Assembly (NCBI RefSeq): GCF_000143415.4
Contig: NW_003314366.1
Coordinates: forward strand, 197,348-261,347
DNA from: Selaginella moellendorffii
Taxonomy: Eukaryota; Streptophyta; Lycopodiopsida; Selaginellales; Selaginellaceae
DNA length: 64,000 bases
Reading direction: 5' to 3'
The stretch's first letter is position 1. Each line of letters begins with the position of its first letter. This document shows, one piece after another, positions 43,620-55,158 of this stretch. Under the pieces are notes generated by a model. It worked only from the letters and a program-made list of their open reading frames with translations. It was not told the DNA's origin and searched no databases. A program made the translations under genes and the position numbers.

Positions 43620-43960
43620 TTGGACTTGGTCTCAGACTTGATCTCGAACTCGATTTCGGACTTGACTTCAGACTCGGTCTCGAACTCGATCTCGGACTTG
43701 ATCTCGAACTTGACCTCAGACTCTGTCTTGGACTCAATCTCGGACTCAGTCTTGGACCTGATTTTAGATCTCGGACTCAATCTTGAACTTGGTCTCGGAC
43801 TCAGTCTCGCACTCGGTCTTGAAGTCAGTCTCGGACTTGATCTTGAAGTCGGTCTCGGACTCAATCTTGGACTCGGTCTCGGACTCAATCTCGGACTCGG
43901 TCTCGGACTCAATCTTGGACTCAGTCTCGAACTCAGTCTTTGAGTTGGTCTCGAACTCAG
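43620..43960. repeat. GACTCGGTCTCG-type minisatellite in left LTR of element B
   Basis: A 6/12-bp periodic array of (G/A)ACT(C/T)(G/A)(G/A)TCTCG units. It is open in several frames only because of the repeat (Ser/Asp/Leu or Glu/Ser/Lys runs). A diverged counterpart is at 46865-47140. Confidence 0.85.
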
Positions 43961-46900
43961 TTTCATCCGATGAACTCTTTGTCATTTTTGTCATGCTTTC
44001 AGGGATCATTTAGCCTTCAACACCTCGGGGAGTTGGTTCCTTACAACTCCACCACCCATTGTGTAAGGAATGGGTGAGTTCCTTGAAGTTCAATGCCCAC
44101 ATCGAATGCCTCTTTTTAATCCTACGACTTGTTTACCATGTCTTCAAGGGCATCCCCCCACTTAGCAATGTGCCTAAGTTAGCCTCTCTGGCCAAGAGCC
44201 CATGACAATAGATTATAGGTGTCCCTATACCCCTCCCCTCACCATGCCCTAGTATGGGGTTGGGACTTGAACCAAGCCTTGCTTTACTAAGGGGTTGGGA
44301 CTTGAACCTAACCTCCATAGAATACATTTATGGATTCAATATCCTTGTGGGGAGTCGGGTGTAATTCTCTATGCCTGGTCAACCTAACTAACCCATGCTA
44401 ATTAGTTTACCTCTAGTGCACTTTCGGGTCTCAACATATGACATTGCTCAATTTCTCAAAATAGATTCTTTAATTGAATTTTGCATAAGTACATAGAGTT
44501 ATACTTTGAAAAAATTCCTCCACTAAATCCCACGTGTTCGCTAAGTTCTCCTCCGGTTTCTATGTTGCTTTGCAATATGAAAATCCTTTCCACTTCACAT
44601 GGAATTCCCTCACCTCATGTCCTTGTCACTTGCTCTTGCACATATTGAGGATGGCCTTAACGTCATATTCTTCTTCCCCTTAGATGATCTCAGGTAGAGG
44701 TCTTACTTGGTCCCTGCGAAGCGGATCCTCAAAGTACGGCTTGAGTAAGTTCACATGGAACATAGGATGCATCTTTCCCATCTTTCGAGGAAGTTAGAAG
44801 TAAGCCACCTTACCAATTTGTGCCTCAATCTCGTAAGGCCCTCTAAACCTACTTAAGGAACTCAAGATTAATTCATTTCCAGTAATACATGCATTTTTAC
44901 CTTTGGGTCAGCTTCCGGCTGATCCCACTTGGTAGCCTTAAGTTCTTGGTGTTCAACCACACCTTCTCCCCAGATTGAAACTCTACATCCTGGTGCTTCT
45001 TGTTCACATATTTGGTTTGCCTTTGTTAAGCCTATTCTAAAGAATCCTTCACTAGATTCCAAATGTTGAGTCTTTCCGCTGTGAATGCCTCCACCCTAGG
45101 TATCTCTCCATGATACTTGGCCACGCCGAGTTCAACAGGACCTTCAATAGCTCACCCATTGACTCAGCCCAATACTCGAATGTGGTGAGTTGTTATAGTA
45201 CATTTTCTCAAGTCCCAAATGACTTACCCAATCGGTTTGGTCTCCCGAAACATAGCATTGTAAAGAATCCTCCAGCTGCCAATTCACCCTTTCCGTTTGT
45301 CCATCTGTCAAGAAGTGTTAGTGCCATCAAGCTTGACTTAATACCCAATACTTGTCTGTGGGTGATAGGCAGTGCTAAATTTTAACTTGGTGCAATACTA
45401 TTCCAGGAGAGTTCTTCAGAACCTACTGGTAAAGATCTTATCTCGATCTGAGATGATCTCTTCTAGCTTTCCCCACACTTGAATCACTTGTTCGAAAAAT
45501 AGCTTTGCCACACCTTCCGCATCCACTTCCGTTGTAGTGGATATGAAATGTGTTGTCTTCAAAAATTGGTCCACCACCAAGAATATCACATCAAACCCCT
45601 CACTTAGGGGGAGTCTCATGATGAAGTTCATTGTAAGACACTTTCACGGACAATCTGGAATTGGAATGCTTTGTAACAAGCCCCCACTAGCCTTATTTAC
45701 GGCTTTGACCTACTGACATGTTGGACATATCTTTACATAGTCTTGGACATTCTTAGCCCAATGATACTTCCTCTTGAGTAACCCCTTTGTCTTGGGCACT
45801 GTAGTGCACCTTATCTCTCTCCCCTTAAGCCAACTGGAAAAGGGGGAATTGCTTTATGAGAGAGCCCTTAGTGACTATTTTATCCCCATTTATCCCCCAA
45901 AGTTCCAAGGATCCATGGTGATAGTATATCCAAATCTCATCCCATGATCATATGCGCTACAGGCACTCCGCCATTTTCTTCTTGCACTTCCTGACTTCTT
46001 GAAGTTTCTCTTCCCGATCTTATATTGTCAGTTTTCCTCAGTTTTCCTTTCTAATTTGCTAGCTTACCTTGTCTATCCAACCACCACAGCCTTGGCCTTA
46101 GTTAAGTTTCCTTGCCAAGGTTCCTGCATATTGTACCAACTCCTAGTTAGTCTACTTTGTTTCAACTACTTACTACACGAGCATACTTATCCATCTATGA
46201 ATTCCCAAATCTATCCCAATCCCCCTCTTTGGGTTAGACTAGACTTAAGGTTCAACTACACTCCTTGCAAGCACAAGCATCCAAGCACACCAAGCCACCA
46301 ATTTTCTAACATCCCTTGATATAACAAGACTTGATCATAGGACCCTTTAAATCCCAAGCCTTGGGTTCAACACTTGCTTCGAGACACCGGGAGGAAACAC
46401 CATGGCCTAATGGCCCAGTATGGGTACCCCTACTACCCCACTTCCATCCCGAAGGGAAGGCCCAAGCCCCTAAGAAGGGTGAGGACTAATGAGCCACAAA
46501 GTACTTAAGTGGGGCACCACTCCACATGAGCCAAGAGCACCGCAGTCAGTTCCCTTCCAGGAGTGAGAGCTACTCTTGAGCACTTCCTTGGGTGGCCCCT
46601 TCAACATTAGCCGAGTCCATGCTCACTCCCACCCAAGGCCTCTCACAACGAAGATGCATGAGAAGCTGGTACCTTAGCCTTAGTCTCAACCGCAAGTCAG
46701 TTTGAAAGCACCATTGGAGAGTTCCTTCAAGACTAATTCCTAGAGTTCATTATCCCTACTATACTTTTGGAACCCCCTACAACAATGCCCCCCCCCCCCC
46801 CCCCCATCCGCCCCCGGGAGACACACACTTTGGGCTTTCACCCCACGACCTGTATTAATATTCAAACTCGGTCTTGGACTCGATCTTGGACTCAATCTCG

Positions 46901-47217
46901 GACTTGACTTCAAACTCGGTCTCAGACTTGATCTCGGAACTCGATCTCAGATCTGACCTCGGACTCTATCTCTATCTCAGTCTTAGACCCAATCTCGGAT
47001 CTCAGACTTGATCTTGAACTCAATATCAGACTCGATCTCAAACTCAGTCTTGGAGTCGGTCTTAAACTCGATCTCGGACTCGGTTTTGGACTCGGTCTTA
47101 GAGTCAGTCTCAAACTCGATCTCGAACTCGGTCTCATCTGATAAACTCTTTGTCATTTCGGTCGTGCTTTGGGGAAGCCTTTAGCTTTCGACACCTCTAG
47201 GAGTTGGTTCCTTACAA

Positions 47218-47870
47218 ATGGCTGGAGTGCATGCACAAGTCTAACAAGATCTTGACGAAGTGCTGGCCACAACATTCCTAACTTGATCCGCTCTGATATA
47301 TTTGGCTTTGCACAAAGCAAAAGACTTCGCAAACGAATGCCAAATTGCATCACCAAATCAAATAGCCCTTGACAAAGATGATGCAATTGTTAGAAGGTAT
47401 CATCACAATTGTCAACATGTTCGAATGTGTGTTTGAAGACATCCAGGAGAACACTCCAATCCCCACGAATGGCTACGCTCAAACCATTGTACCACTGCAA
47501 TGCCATCCCTTGGAAATACGTGGGAAACTCATGCAAATGTCGAACATCATCCCAAGAATGATATGTGCCAATCACTATGAAGTGATCGAACCAATGATAC
47601 ACATCATTCCAGGATTCTCACAAAAGAACTCCGGCCCAACGCGAGGATTGGAATCAAGAGCAAAAGGAGCTGTACCATATACCGTGAATGCCACCATCAA
47701 TTGAGTTTGGTTGTTCAATTGCAATTGCACCAACTACTGCTCTATAGTCAAATGAGGAAGAAACTGCTGATTTGCTATGAAGATGAATGAAAAGGAAAGA
47801 GCAAAAGAAGAGAAATGGGAAAAAAGCTAGAAGGAAAGGGAGATCTAGACAATGCAAAAGCTATATCTAA
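47218..47870 (-). pseudogene. Element A gag 5' part
   Basis: Minus-strand blocks read WFDHFIVIGTYHSWDDVRHL, FPTYFQGMALQWYNGL and then LVRLVHALQPF, the Ty3 gag capsid signature (ALQWY). Interrupted by stops and by element B. Confidence 0.7.
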
Positions 47871-47934
47871 ACCAAAATCCTAAATCCAAGCACTCCCCAA
47901 AGACAATCAAAAGTCCCTCTCAACTCCACCAATG

Positions 47935-48093
47935 TGAGTGCATGGAATATAGAAAGGGAATACAGAAAATGTGTTTATCAATTCAAAAACCTTAAATTAT
48001 ATACAGGAGTGAGTGGTCCAGATTGAAATCAATTCGATAGGTACCAAAATCCCACTACGCTAATATTAGTATACGGTACACTTGGACCTCATA
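47935..48093 (-). repeat. 5' LTR of element A
   Basis: Similar to 30457-30630 over ATGGAATATAGAAA, AATGTGTTTATCAATT, GGTACCAAAATCCCA, CTAATATTAGT and CACTTGGACC, with small indels. The divergence suggests an old insertion. Confidence 0.7.
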
Positions 48094-48547
48094 TATTAAT
48101 TTTTCATTATTAATATAAAATATTTTAAATGTAAGTTATAAACAAAAATTAGCCATCTCACTACTTGAACTTGTCAAATCACTTTGTGATGGGGATTATG
48201 AAGATTTTCAACCAAACTATAGAAATCCACTAACATTTATAGATTTTGTATAAGAAGGATCATTCTAAAGCTCTATTTCGTTAAAGTGGGAATTGTCATT
48301 ATCCCACTTGTAAAATAAGGTTTCCAAACCTTTATATAGTATATAAATATAACAAAATTCAACTGCATTGAGGCACATGCCATTTTATTTTAAACAAGGA
48401 AATGTCTACTCAATCACTTCTCCTCCCCCTGCCACTGCTTCACCTCTCTCTTCTCCTTGTCATCGTCGTCCAATTTCTTTCCATCCTTTTAATATTGGCT
48501 TAGTTGCTCCGAGTCTAGGTGGAGCCCAAGTCCCCATTCAATCTTTA

Positions 48548-51500
48548 CTTTCCCCTTATTAATAAAACAACTTCGTAGACTTCCAATAACATGCTGTAAC
48601 ACTTCTAGTATAATGCAAATCCTCTCAAAGAATTGTCTTTTAATATTAATACAATGGCATGGAACCCCATGCCATAATAAGTTACATTTTTAAATAAATA
48701 CATGCCATCTCAGATTGTTATTTTTTGCCTCCAACGCCTATACAATAATCTTGGAATTTCATCACTCTCCACACTATCAAGATTTAAACCCAATAGTAAT
48801 GCCATCTCTTCTCTAATACATCAACGCTCATTTTCAGTGGTCAAAGAACCCATCCGGTTGAGCAGATTATGGAGATGCGGATAGTGCTTGGCTAGACAAT
48901 ATACATGCCATAAATGATGACTGGTGTCTGTCCGATCAAATGGCTTCTGATATACCGTTCCATCTGCCATTTGGTTGATTTCTGCAGCCACCTCCTGGAC
49001 TGGCCGGTTCTCTATCACCATCGCTCTAAGCCGTTTTGCAAGGTCCCCCAGAACATACAGTTTCTTCTCCCTAGTTTCCATACTACAAGAGATGGGGTGC
49101 ACTGCATATGTGTGCGTGTTCGCTGCAGTTTTAATCGGCGAGTCATCGATGATGAGGATTTCACTTGACCTAGCAGTCCGGTTCATCACTACAGCCTCTA
49201 GCTTGATGAAGATGGGCTTGCTACCCCTCACATGGACCATAGTCAAGCAATCCTCCTGCGTTAGGAGAAAGTCAAATGGTAATATTACTCGCGTCTGATT
49301 GTGCATCATCTGTAGCAACGATAATGCATTGTGGCGCATCATGGATGTCCAAACTCCCAATTGCAAATTGAACCCGGCCCTCTATTTTAAGTGTCGCATG
49401 GTCATTATTAGATCCCGCAGTTTCTCTTGTGTGATTAATGTGAATCTGTCTCTTTTGACCAACTTGCGACCGCAGGCTTTGGAGGGTGCAATGACATTCG
49501 AGGACGAGCCACGCTCATGGGAGAAAAGGACACCGTTCAGATCAAAAATGATATAGTACCTTCGCCATGACTCTGAAATGAAATGCGTCAGCATAAAAAA
49601 TGGTACAAGTCAATTTTACCATCTACAATATTAGCGAATGGTGCTTCCGATGGTCGTTGAGAGGGTTTTGGTCGAGGAAACGTGAAGGGCGGAAATACTC
49701 TCCTCTGCAATATGGGGTCAATCGCATCCGATGGCGTGTGGGCACATGCCATTTCAGCTGTAGACTCTGGTACAACTGGCTCAACAGTGGCATGGGGTGG
49801 TTCCGATGGCGTGTGATCACACGCCATTTCAGCTGGTGCCTCCGTTGGCAAAGTGGACATGACCGAACAGGCAGCAGGGGCGGTGTAGGGAGGTTCCAAC
49901 GGCGCATAGTCAGACGATTGGGCACACGTTGAGTCCGTTGGAAATGAGGATACGACCGGCTCGGCGGCTGGGGCGGCCTCATGCGGGTCCAATGGCGCCT
50001 GGTCACCGTCAGTTGGATACGTGGACAAGATTGACTCAGTGGTATGGGCAGCATCAAGTGGAGCGTGGTCAGCTTGCTTGGCGTTGATATGGATAGTAGC
50101 CTCCACCAGCTCTGATGACTCTTGCAGGCAAGTAGAGTCCACTGGCGGATCCATATGCATGTCCAAATATCTCCCTTCAATTGAGATGGTATCCTCCCGT
50201 GCTACTAAAAACAAACTCATTAGCACATTGAATCGACTATACTGATTTACCATCAACTGCTATTGAGGAACTAGGACCGATATCACTTGGGCGCACTGCT
50301 GATTTTGAAGGATTGGACATACGTTTCGACCCTTGCTTGGCACTATCCTTCCTCGACACTAAAGGCTAGAGTTTGTAAATTCAACTGAATAATCTCTACT
50401 TACCATTTGCTCTGCGACCTACATGGACAATGTTAGAAATGGTAAAAGGTTAAGAATGGATGTACTATTATTTACCTGATGGTTTGTCTTGTATGACCTT
50501 CCTCCGCTGCTCTTTGGCCACCTCAGGCTGGCCATCGTCGTCATCATCGTCGTCGTCGTTATTGTGATCGTCACCATTGTGAGGACCATCCAAGTCCTCT
50601 TCGTCCTCCTCTTCTTCGTCCTCCTCTTCTTTGTCCTCCTCTTCGTCCTTCTGCTCTTCCTGCTCATTATCTTTCTCTGGCTCCTCATCCCCCTCCTGCA
50701 TTTCTTCCATAGGCTGCTCAGGCTGGATGGCTTGTTCTTCCAGGACCATCTTGGGAAAATCATCTGGCCGAGTCTCCATCTCAAAATACAAGACATCCAT
50801 AGCCTGTTTTAGTGCGTGACCTAGGACCGTATCCTCACCCGACTGTCTTAACATGGTTTCTGCACGTTCTTGCACCCTTCGAAGACGATGAGATGAGAAA
50901 AACGTGGCCCTGACTTGAAAAGCATCCCTCATCCATTGTACCTCTCCATTGAGATTGGGGAAGGGGAGTCTGCCATAGGAATCTGAGTCAAGAGGTGGTG
51001 ACTGCCTGCTTTCACTCAGCCCTTGATCTGCAATGAATGGCATGAGCACACACGCCATAACCGCGAGGCATTACCTATCATCTTTTCGTTGCCCTTATTC
51101 CTTTTTGAATCAAACGCCTCTGATCTCGATGACTGTCCAACGTGCTTTCGCTTTTTATGACCACTGTCAGTTTGAGCTTGGCTGGTGCTTGCCTGTTTTG
51201 CCTTTGAAGAAGTGTCTCCTGCAAGGAATGGCATGAGACCACACATCATTGCAAATATAATTTGTACCTCCTTTTTTCCTATTGCTTGTCTGTTTGTCCT
51301 TCTTCGATGTGCCACCAGTGCGCTTTTCAGTCCTTGTGTCTGAATATTCACAACGATCTATAATCAAAATGGCGTGAGGCCTCACGTGACCTTACCTTGT
51401 GCAGGTTGTGAGCTCGGCCCAACATGGGTATCTTCAACAGTAGCTGTTAACGTTGTTTCAGCATCTGGGGGTGGCCACGCTCCTGCATACAGAGCTTGTG

Positions 51501-52014
51501 AGATAACATTTAAACTTAAAGTGTGTACTCACCAGGTTCGCAGAGAAGATACTGTTTTTCTTTGGCAACTGTAATTATATGCTCCATTGAAGTCACCTCT
51601 TCAATGGAGTTTGTCACCGCAACACACGGGACACCCTTGAGTAGTGCGGCTCGAAAGAATAGTCTGCCGCTGTTGTACTCGACAACGCATTTGCCCTTGG
51701 AGTCGAAAGCAGGTGACCCACCCGCTATTGCGTTGAAGACCCAGCTGAGCATTTCCCATGCTGCACCTGGAGCTTTCTTTGGATTCGAAAGCTCCATAGC
51801 CGTCTTTAGTTCCTCAGGCACGGGTAAATTGACCTCCCTCAGATCAATTGGATTGGCCTTGTCGTACGAAGTTGGGAAGTCACTCCAATCCCACTCTGCT
51901 GCAAGACCAATAACAAGGGCAAGTGTGAAGATGCGGACATTCGTTGGTATCTTCTTCTTAGCCATTATCCCATGGATCTCCCGCATCTCCTTGCCTTTCA
52001 ACCGAGCCTTCACC
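48548..52014. other. Variable cargo segment of transposon copy 2
   Basis: Bounded by the same two junctions as the copy 1 cargo. Carries the 3' exons of the minus-strand gene, in transcription order: a unique domain (51530-52014, LALVIGLAAEWDWSDFP), Lys/Ser-rich exons (51080-51400), an acidic exon (50468-51027) with runs of Glu and Asp, a Pro/Ala/Thr-rich repeat exon (49600-50210) and the HAD-like domain. Confidence 0.8.
48821..49594 (-). pseudogene. HAD-superfamily FCP1/NIF-like phosphatase domain carried by transposon copy 2
   Basis: Minus strand reads YYIIFDLNGVLFSHERG (HAD motif I with the second Asp replaced by Asn, as in several plant relatives), LGVWTSMMRHNALSLL and EILIIDDSPIKTAANTHTY (motifs III/IV, D-D-S-P-x-K). 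This is the order found in NLI-interacting-factor/FCP1-type phosphatases. One in-frame TAG at 49384-49382 splits the domain. It is the 3' part of the minus-strand accessory gene of copy 2 and has no counterpart in copy 1. Probably captured from a host gene; the donor is not in this window. Confidence 0.65.
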
Positions 52015-52537
52015 TCGGACGTCGGCTTGAGCTTGACCACCCTTTTCTGCTTCGGGGTAGTTTCCAGATCGACCCCCTTCCCCTTCGCTTCGCGAACTGG
52101 AGGCACTCTCAACGGCTCAATGTTGGAATATAGTTTTTGAACATCGCCGTAGGTGAGGTCCGTGGATTCCATGTGATCTTCATAGACCCGCAGCGTCTTT
52201 GAAATTGTGGGCCTCCTGGACAACCTCTCCCTAGCTCCCTCTAGGAATTCCTCATAGCCGCTGCCCCCCTCCGGGAAGCCGCTAGGATGTGCAAGGTGGA
52301 TCTTGAAGGCGGACGCTGTCTCTACCACAAGTGCCAGTCCATATTCTTGCATGGAACTGCATGGAGTGTCTGTCACTTGGATGAGGATCCCCATGCATTC
52401 TTTTCTCCCACCATCTGTGTTGTACAGCCTCAGATCCTCGCCTTCCATCCCGAAAGTCCAACTGGTGAGCTCCTCCCCCTTCTTTGCATCCACATTGATA
52501 GTGGCTGGAAGAAGAACGCAATTCCTCGCCTGTTCAG
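49600..52537 (-). CDS. Accessory gene of transposon copy 2: constant N-module, acidic and repeat regions (leads into HAD-like domain)
   Basis: The first large exon starts at the acceptor near 52530 and ends at a GTGAGT donor near 51531. Its first ~170 residues are nearly identical to the copy 1 gene, then switch after KLKPTSE to unique sequence (EMREIHGIMAKKKIP, SPAFDSKGKCVVEYNSGRLF). Later exons are separated by tiny introns: 51395-51358 (38 nt), 51267-51219 (49 nt) and 51074-51028 (47 nt), each holding the element's palindrome. The exon at 51027-50478 encodes GEVQWMRDAFQVRATFFSSH and then a strongly acidic tail. The exon around 50210-49600 encodes repeats such as APLD..EAAPAAEPV. Whether everything is one transcript is inferred from continuous splice signals. 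Function unknown. Confidence 0.5.
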
Positions 52538-53838
52538 AAATGCACAACAATTAGAGCTAACAAATGAAAAGCTAGCAGCTGGAAATAATGTGAGGCCACA
52601 CGCCATTCACCACTGCATCAGATGCCTTGAGGCTACATCCTAAGATGGCGTGAGGCTACACGCCATCTGTAACCAGACTGCACTCGAGAGCCCAATCGGT
52701 GCATGCCAATGTTGCTATTGAATGGCATGTGGCCTCATGCCATTTTCTACTTGGCCTAAAAGACTTACCATCTGAAGCCGAATGGAGGCATGACAACCGG
52801 ACTCACTGGCGAATGTGCACTGTGTGTGCAGCGGATCATAGCAGCAAGGCTACTCTACCACTTACAGTTGGAGAGTGGCACTGAAATCTCCCGGGACACC
52901 AAGTGGGTTGCATGTGGGTGGCGGAGTGGGCGGCGGAGTTGGCGGCGAAGTTACAAACTGGGTGTGTCTTGAAGTGGACGCCGATGCACACGAGCGCGAT
53001 GCGAGCGCGAGTGTGATGCAAGCGCGAGTGGACACCGATGCACACGAGAAACCTGTAGAGAAGGTAGATGAGCGCGAATGTGAGCGTGATCGCGAGTGGG
53101 AGCGCGATGCGAGTGCGAGTGTGTGAGCGCGAGTGTGCGAGTGCGATGTGAGCGCAAGTACGAAGCAAAATGCAAAACCTAACCTCACACGCGCGAAATG
53201 TCACGATAGTTGGTAATCCCGCAATGTCATCATTCCTCGGACTTGGGCGCCACCATTAATTTCTGGATCGCCGCGCGCATGCATGCACGTGAAATCCAAA
53301 AGAAATCCGCAACATCATCATTCCTCGGACTGCATGCACGCAAAATCCAAAAGAAAGATCATGATTGGGATATCATTTAATACCCTCGCTATATTTATAC
53401 CATGCATGATTGGATATTCCAAAGCATCTTGTATTTCCAAAAATGCTAGATGTTCAACTAAATAAAGAATGGTATACAATGTCCTTCTTGATGACCCTGC
53501 AAAGAAGCATCTCGATCGGACACCACATGAGACCACAACAGCCTTACAATGTTTCAGGGGCATTTGCCATAGATCCGACCGTTATTTTGCTCCAAGATTT
53601 TACAGTTTGGTGTGGATTGACCTTTCCATCGACACTGCAAAGGGACATCACAATCAGATGCGGGATCACAAGAAACTAACTTCACTAACTCTGGTTTCAC
53701 TAAGATCTACGTAAGGAGTTATGAAATGAAAGGACCCTCTCTATTGAAATGTGTTTATGGTCCTAGGGGCATTGTGACATATCAAAGGATTTTGCATCAA
53801 GTTTTGTATTTGCATGTTTATCAAGCTACTGAATTGCT

Positions 53839-53863
53839 AAACCCTAAACCCTAAACCCTAAAC
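53839..53863. repeat. Plant telomere-type repeats inside transposon copy 2
   Basis: Three AAACCCT units at the position equivalent to 36445-36475 in copy 1. Confidence 0.85.
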
Positions 53864-55158
53864 ATGTGGCAAATACTGCGTGAAGAAAGATGCCCTTTCT
53901 GGGCAAATGCTGTAAGAGGCAGATGCCGAGTAGATGTATCTCAAGCTAGCGAAGGGGACAAACGAAAGCTAGCTATAAACATGACGGGATGCAAATAGAT
54001 TACTAGGCTGGTCCTGCGAAAATCAAAAACCATAATTGAAAACATTGAAAATGCAAAAAGAAAGGTTTATAAATTTTATGAATTTTATGAATTTTATTTA
54101 TGAATTTTAAGCAACCAAAGGAATGTAAGTAGGGCATGTGTTTGTAAGTTTAAAAATGCCTCAACCACTTAAATTCCCAAGTAAATAAAGCTGTTTCTAT
54201 TTTTGGTACAGGTAAACTTTATAGCGTGTGGGCTCATGCAATTTTGAACCCAAAAATGCACCAAAAAATGCTCGACTAGCATTATTCTTTGAATGGCGTG
54301 TGGCCTTATATTGCCATAAATGGACGTACACACACAGCATAATTATTCCTTTACACGGCGAATAATCTTGGTGCGGATCGCTGACATGGCATGGCAAAGT
54401 TCGAATCACTGACATGGCACAGCTGGATCGAGGCAAGGACATGATGTGACAAAGTTCAACCTCCAACAGCAAAGTCTAGAAGCTACTCAGTTTGAAATTT
54501 GTCAGAGGAATCATAAGATCTAGTTTGTCAGAGGATTTGATGTGACGTTCAAGCGTGTGTTATTTTTGAATTCTCGAACTCATTCCTAGGTCTATCATTT
54601 TTGTGCGCCGTGTTCTTGGTTCCGCTAAGCGCAGTGAGCTCTGCTTGTGTAAGTGGCGTTGTGAGCTGTGGTTTATGCGTCTACAAGCGGTTGTGGCATT
54701 GCGAGCAGCAGTTTATGCGAGTGGCAGTTTGTGCGAGCGGTGCTACGAGCAGTTGCGGTGTTGCGAGCGGCGCTACGAGTAGTTGCGGTGTTGCGAGCGG
54801 CACTATCTTTGGTGTGGCTACCGCTTCCTCTTGATATTCGGCACTTGTGCTTCCTGGTATGTTCACCATGGAATGGTTTAGGACCACATTTAGAAATGGC
54901 ATGAGGCCACATGCCATCTTGGGCCCTTGCAATTTCATGGCTAGCGTATTGTCATATATGTTTTTACTTGCCTGCAACTGTGTGTATATCAAGATGGCAT
55001 GAGGCCTCATGCCAATTTTGTGAATGCGAAATTTCACGTGGGTGTCAATAGCATGTTTGAATAATGGCATGTGGCCTCATGCTATTTGGTATGTTATGAT
55101 TTAGGCCATTCTCCAATCATTTTTTGTATGGTCTTAACTTCTTTTCTGCACTTTTAGA

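Larger units (their letters stand above)
42826..47217 (-). mobile_element. Ty3/gypsy LTR retrotransposon B nested in gag of element A
   Basis: Direct repeats of about 1.2 kb (about 42836-44051 and 46028-47217) share TTTTCCTTTCTAATTTGCTA, the block CCTAATGGC...CAGTATG, CCATCCCGAAGGGAAGGCCC, a poly-C tract, a 12-bp minisatellite and the end GGAGTTGGTTCCTTACA. Between them the minus strand encodes an integrase piece (45631-45416: NFIMRLPLSEGFDVIFLVVD, IISDRDKIFTSRF). The exact LTR borders and target duplication were not resolved; CAAAT occurs near both outer borders. Internal coding is heavily decayed. Confidence 0.7.
30457..48093 (-). mobile_element. Decayed Ty3/gypsy LTR retrotransposon A, interrupted by three later insertions
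   Basis: Left and right ends carry similar about 160-175 bp LTRs (30457-30630 and 47935-48093). They share ATGGAATAT, AAAATGTGT, TATCAATT, GGTACCAAAATCCCA-like blocks and CACTTGGACC. On the minus strand the domain order is gag, zinc knuckle, protease, RT, RNase H, integrase, as expected for Ty3. Every domain has stops or frameshifts. Between them sit a DNA transposon (33084-41430), a Cassandra TRIM (41633-42211) and Ty3 element B (about 42826-47217). Host-matching pieces on either side of each insert belong to the same element. Confidence 0.8.

Noticed and set aside
43613-44013. Overlapping long ORFs on both strands made of Ser/Leu/Asp or Glu/Ser/Lys repeats
   Set aside because: Produced by a stop-free minisatellite in an LTR; not a gene.
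50489-50812. Plus-strand ORF rich in Val/Leu/Phe that looks like membrane segments
   Set aside because: Antisense of the acidic exon of the copy 2 accessory gene.
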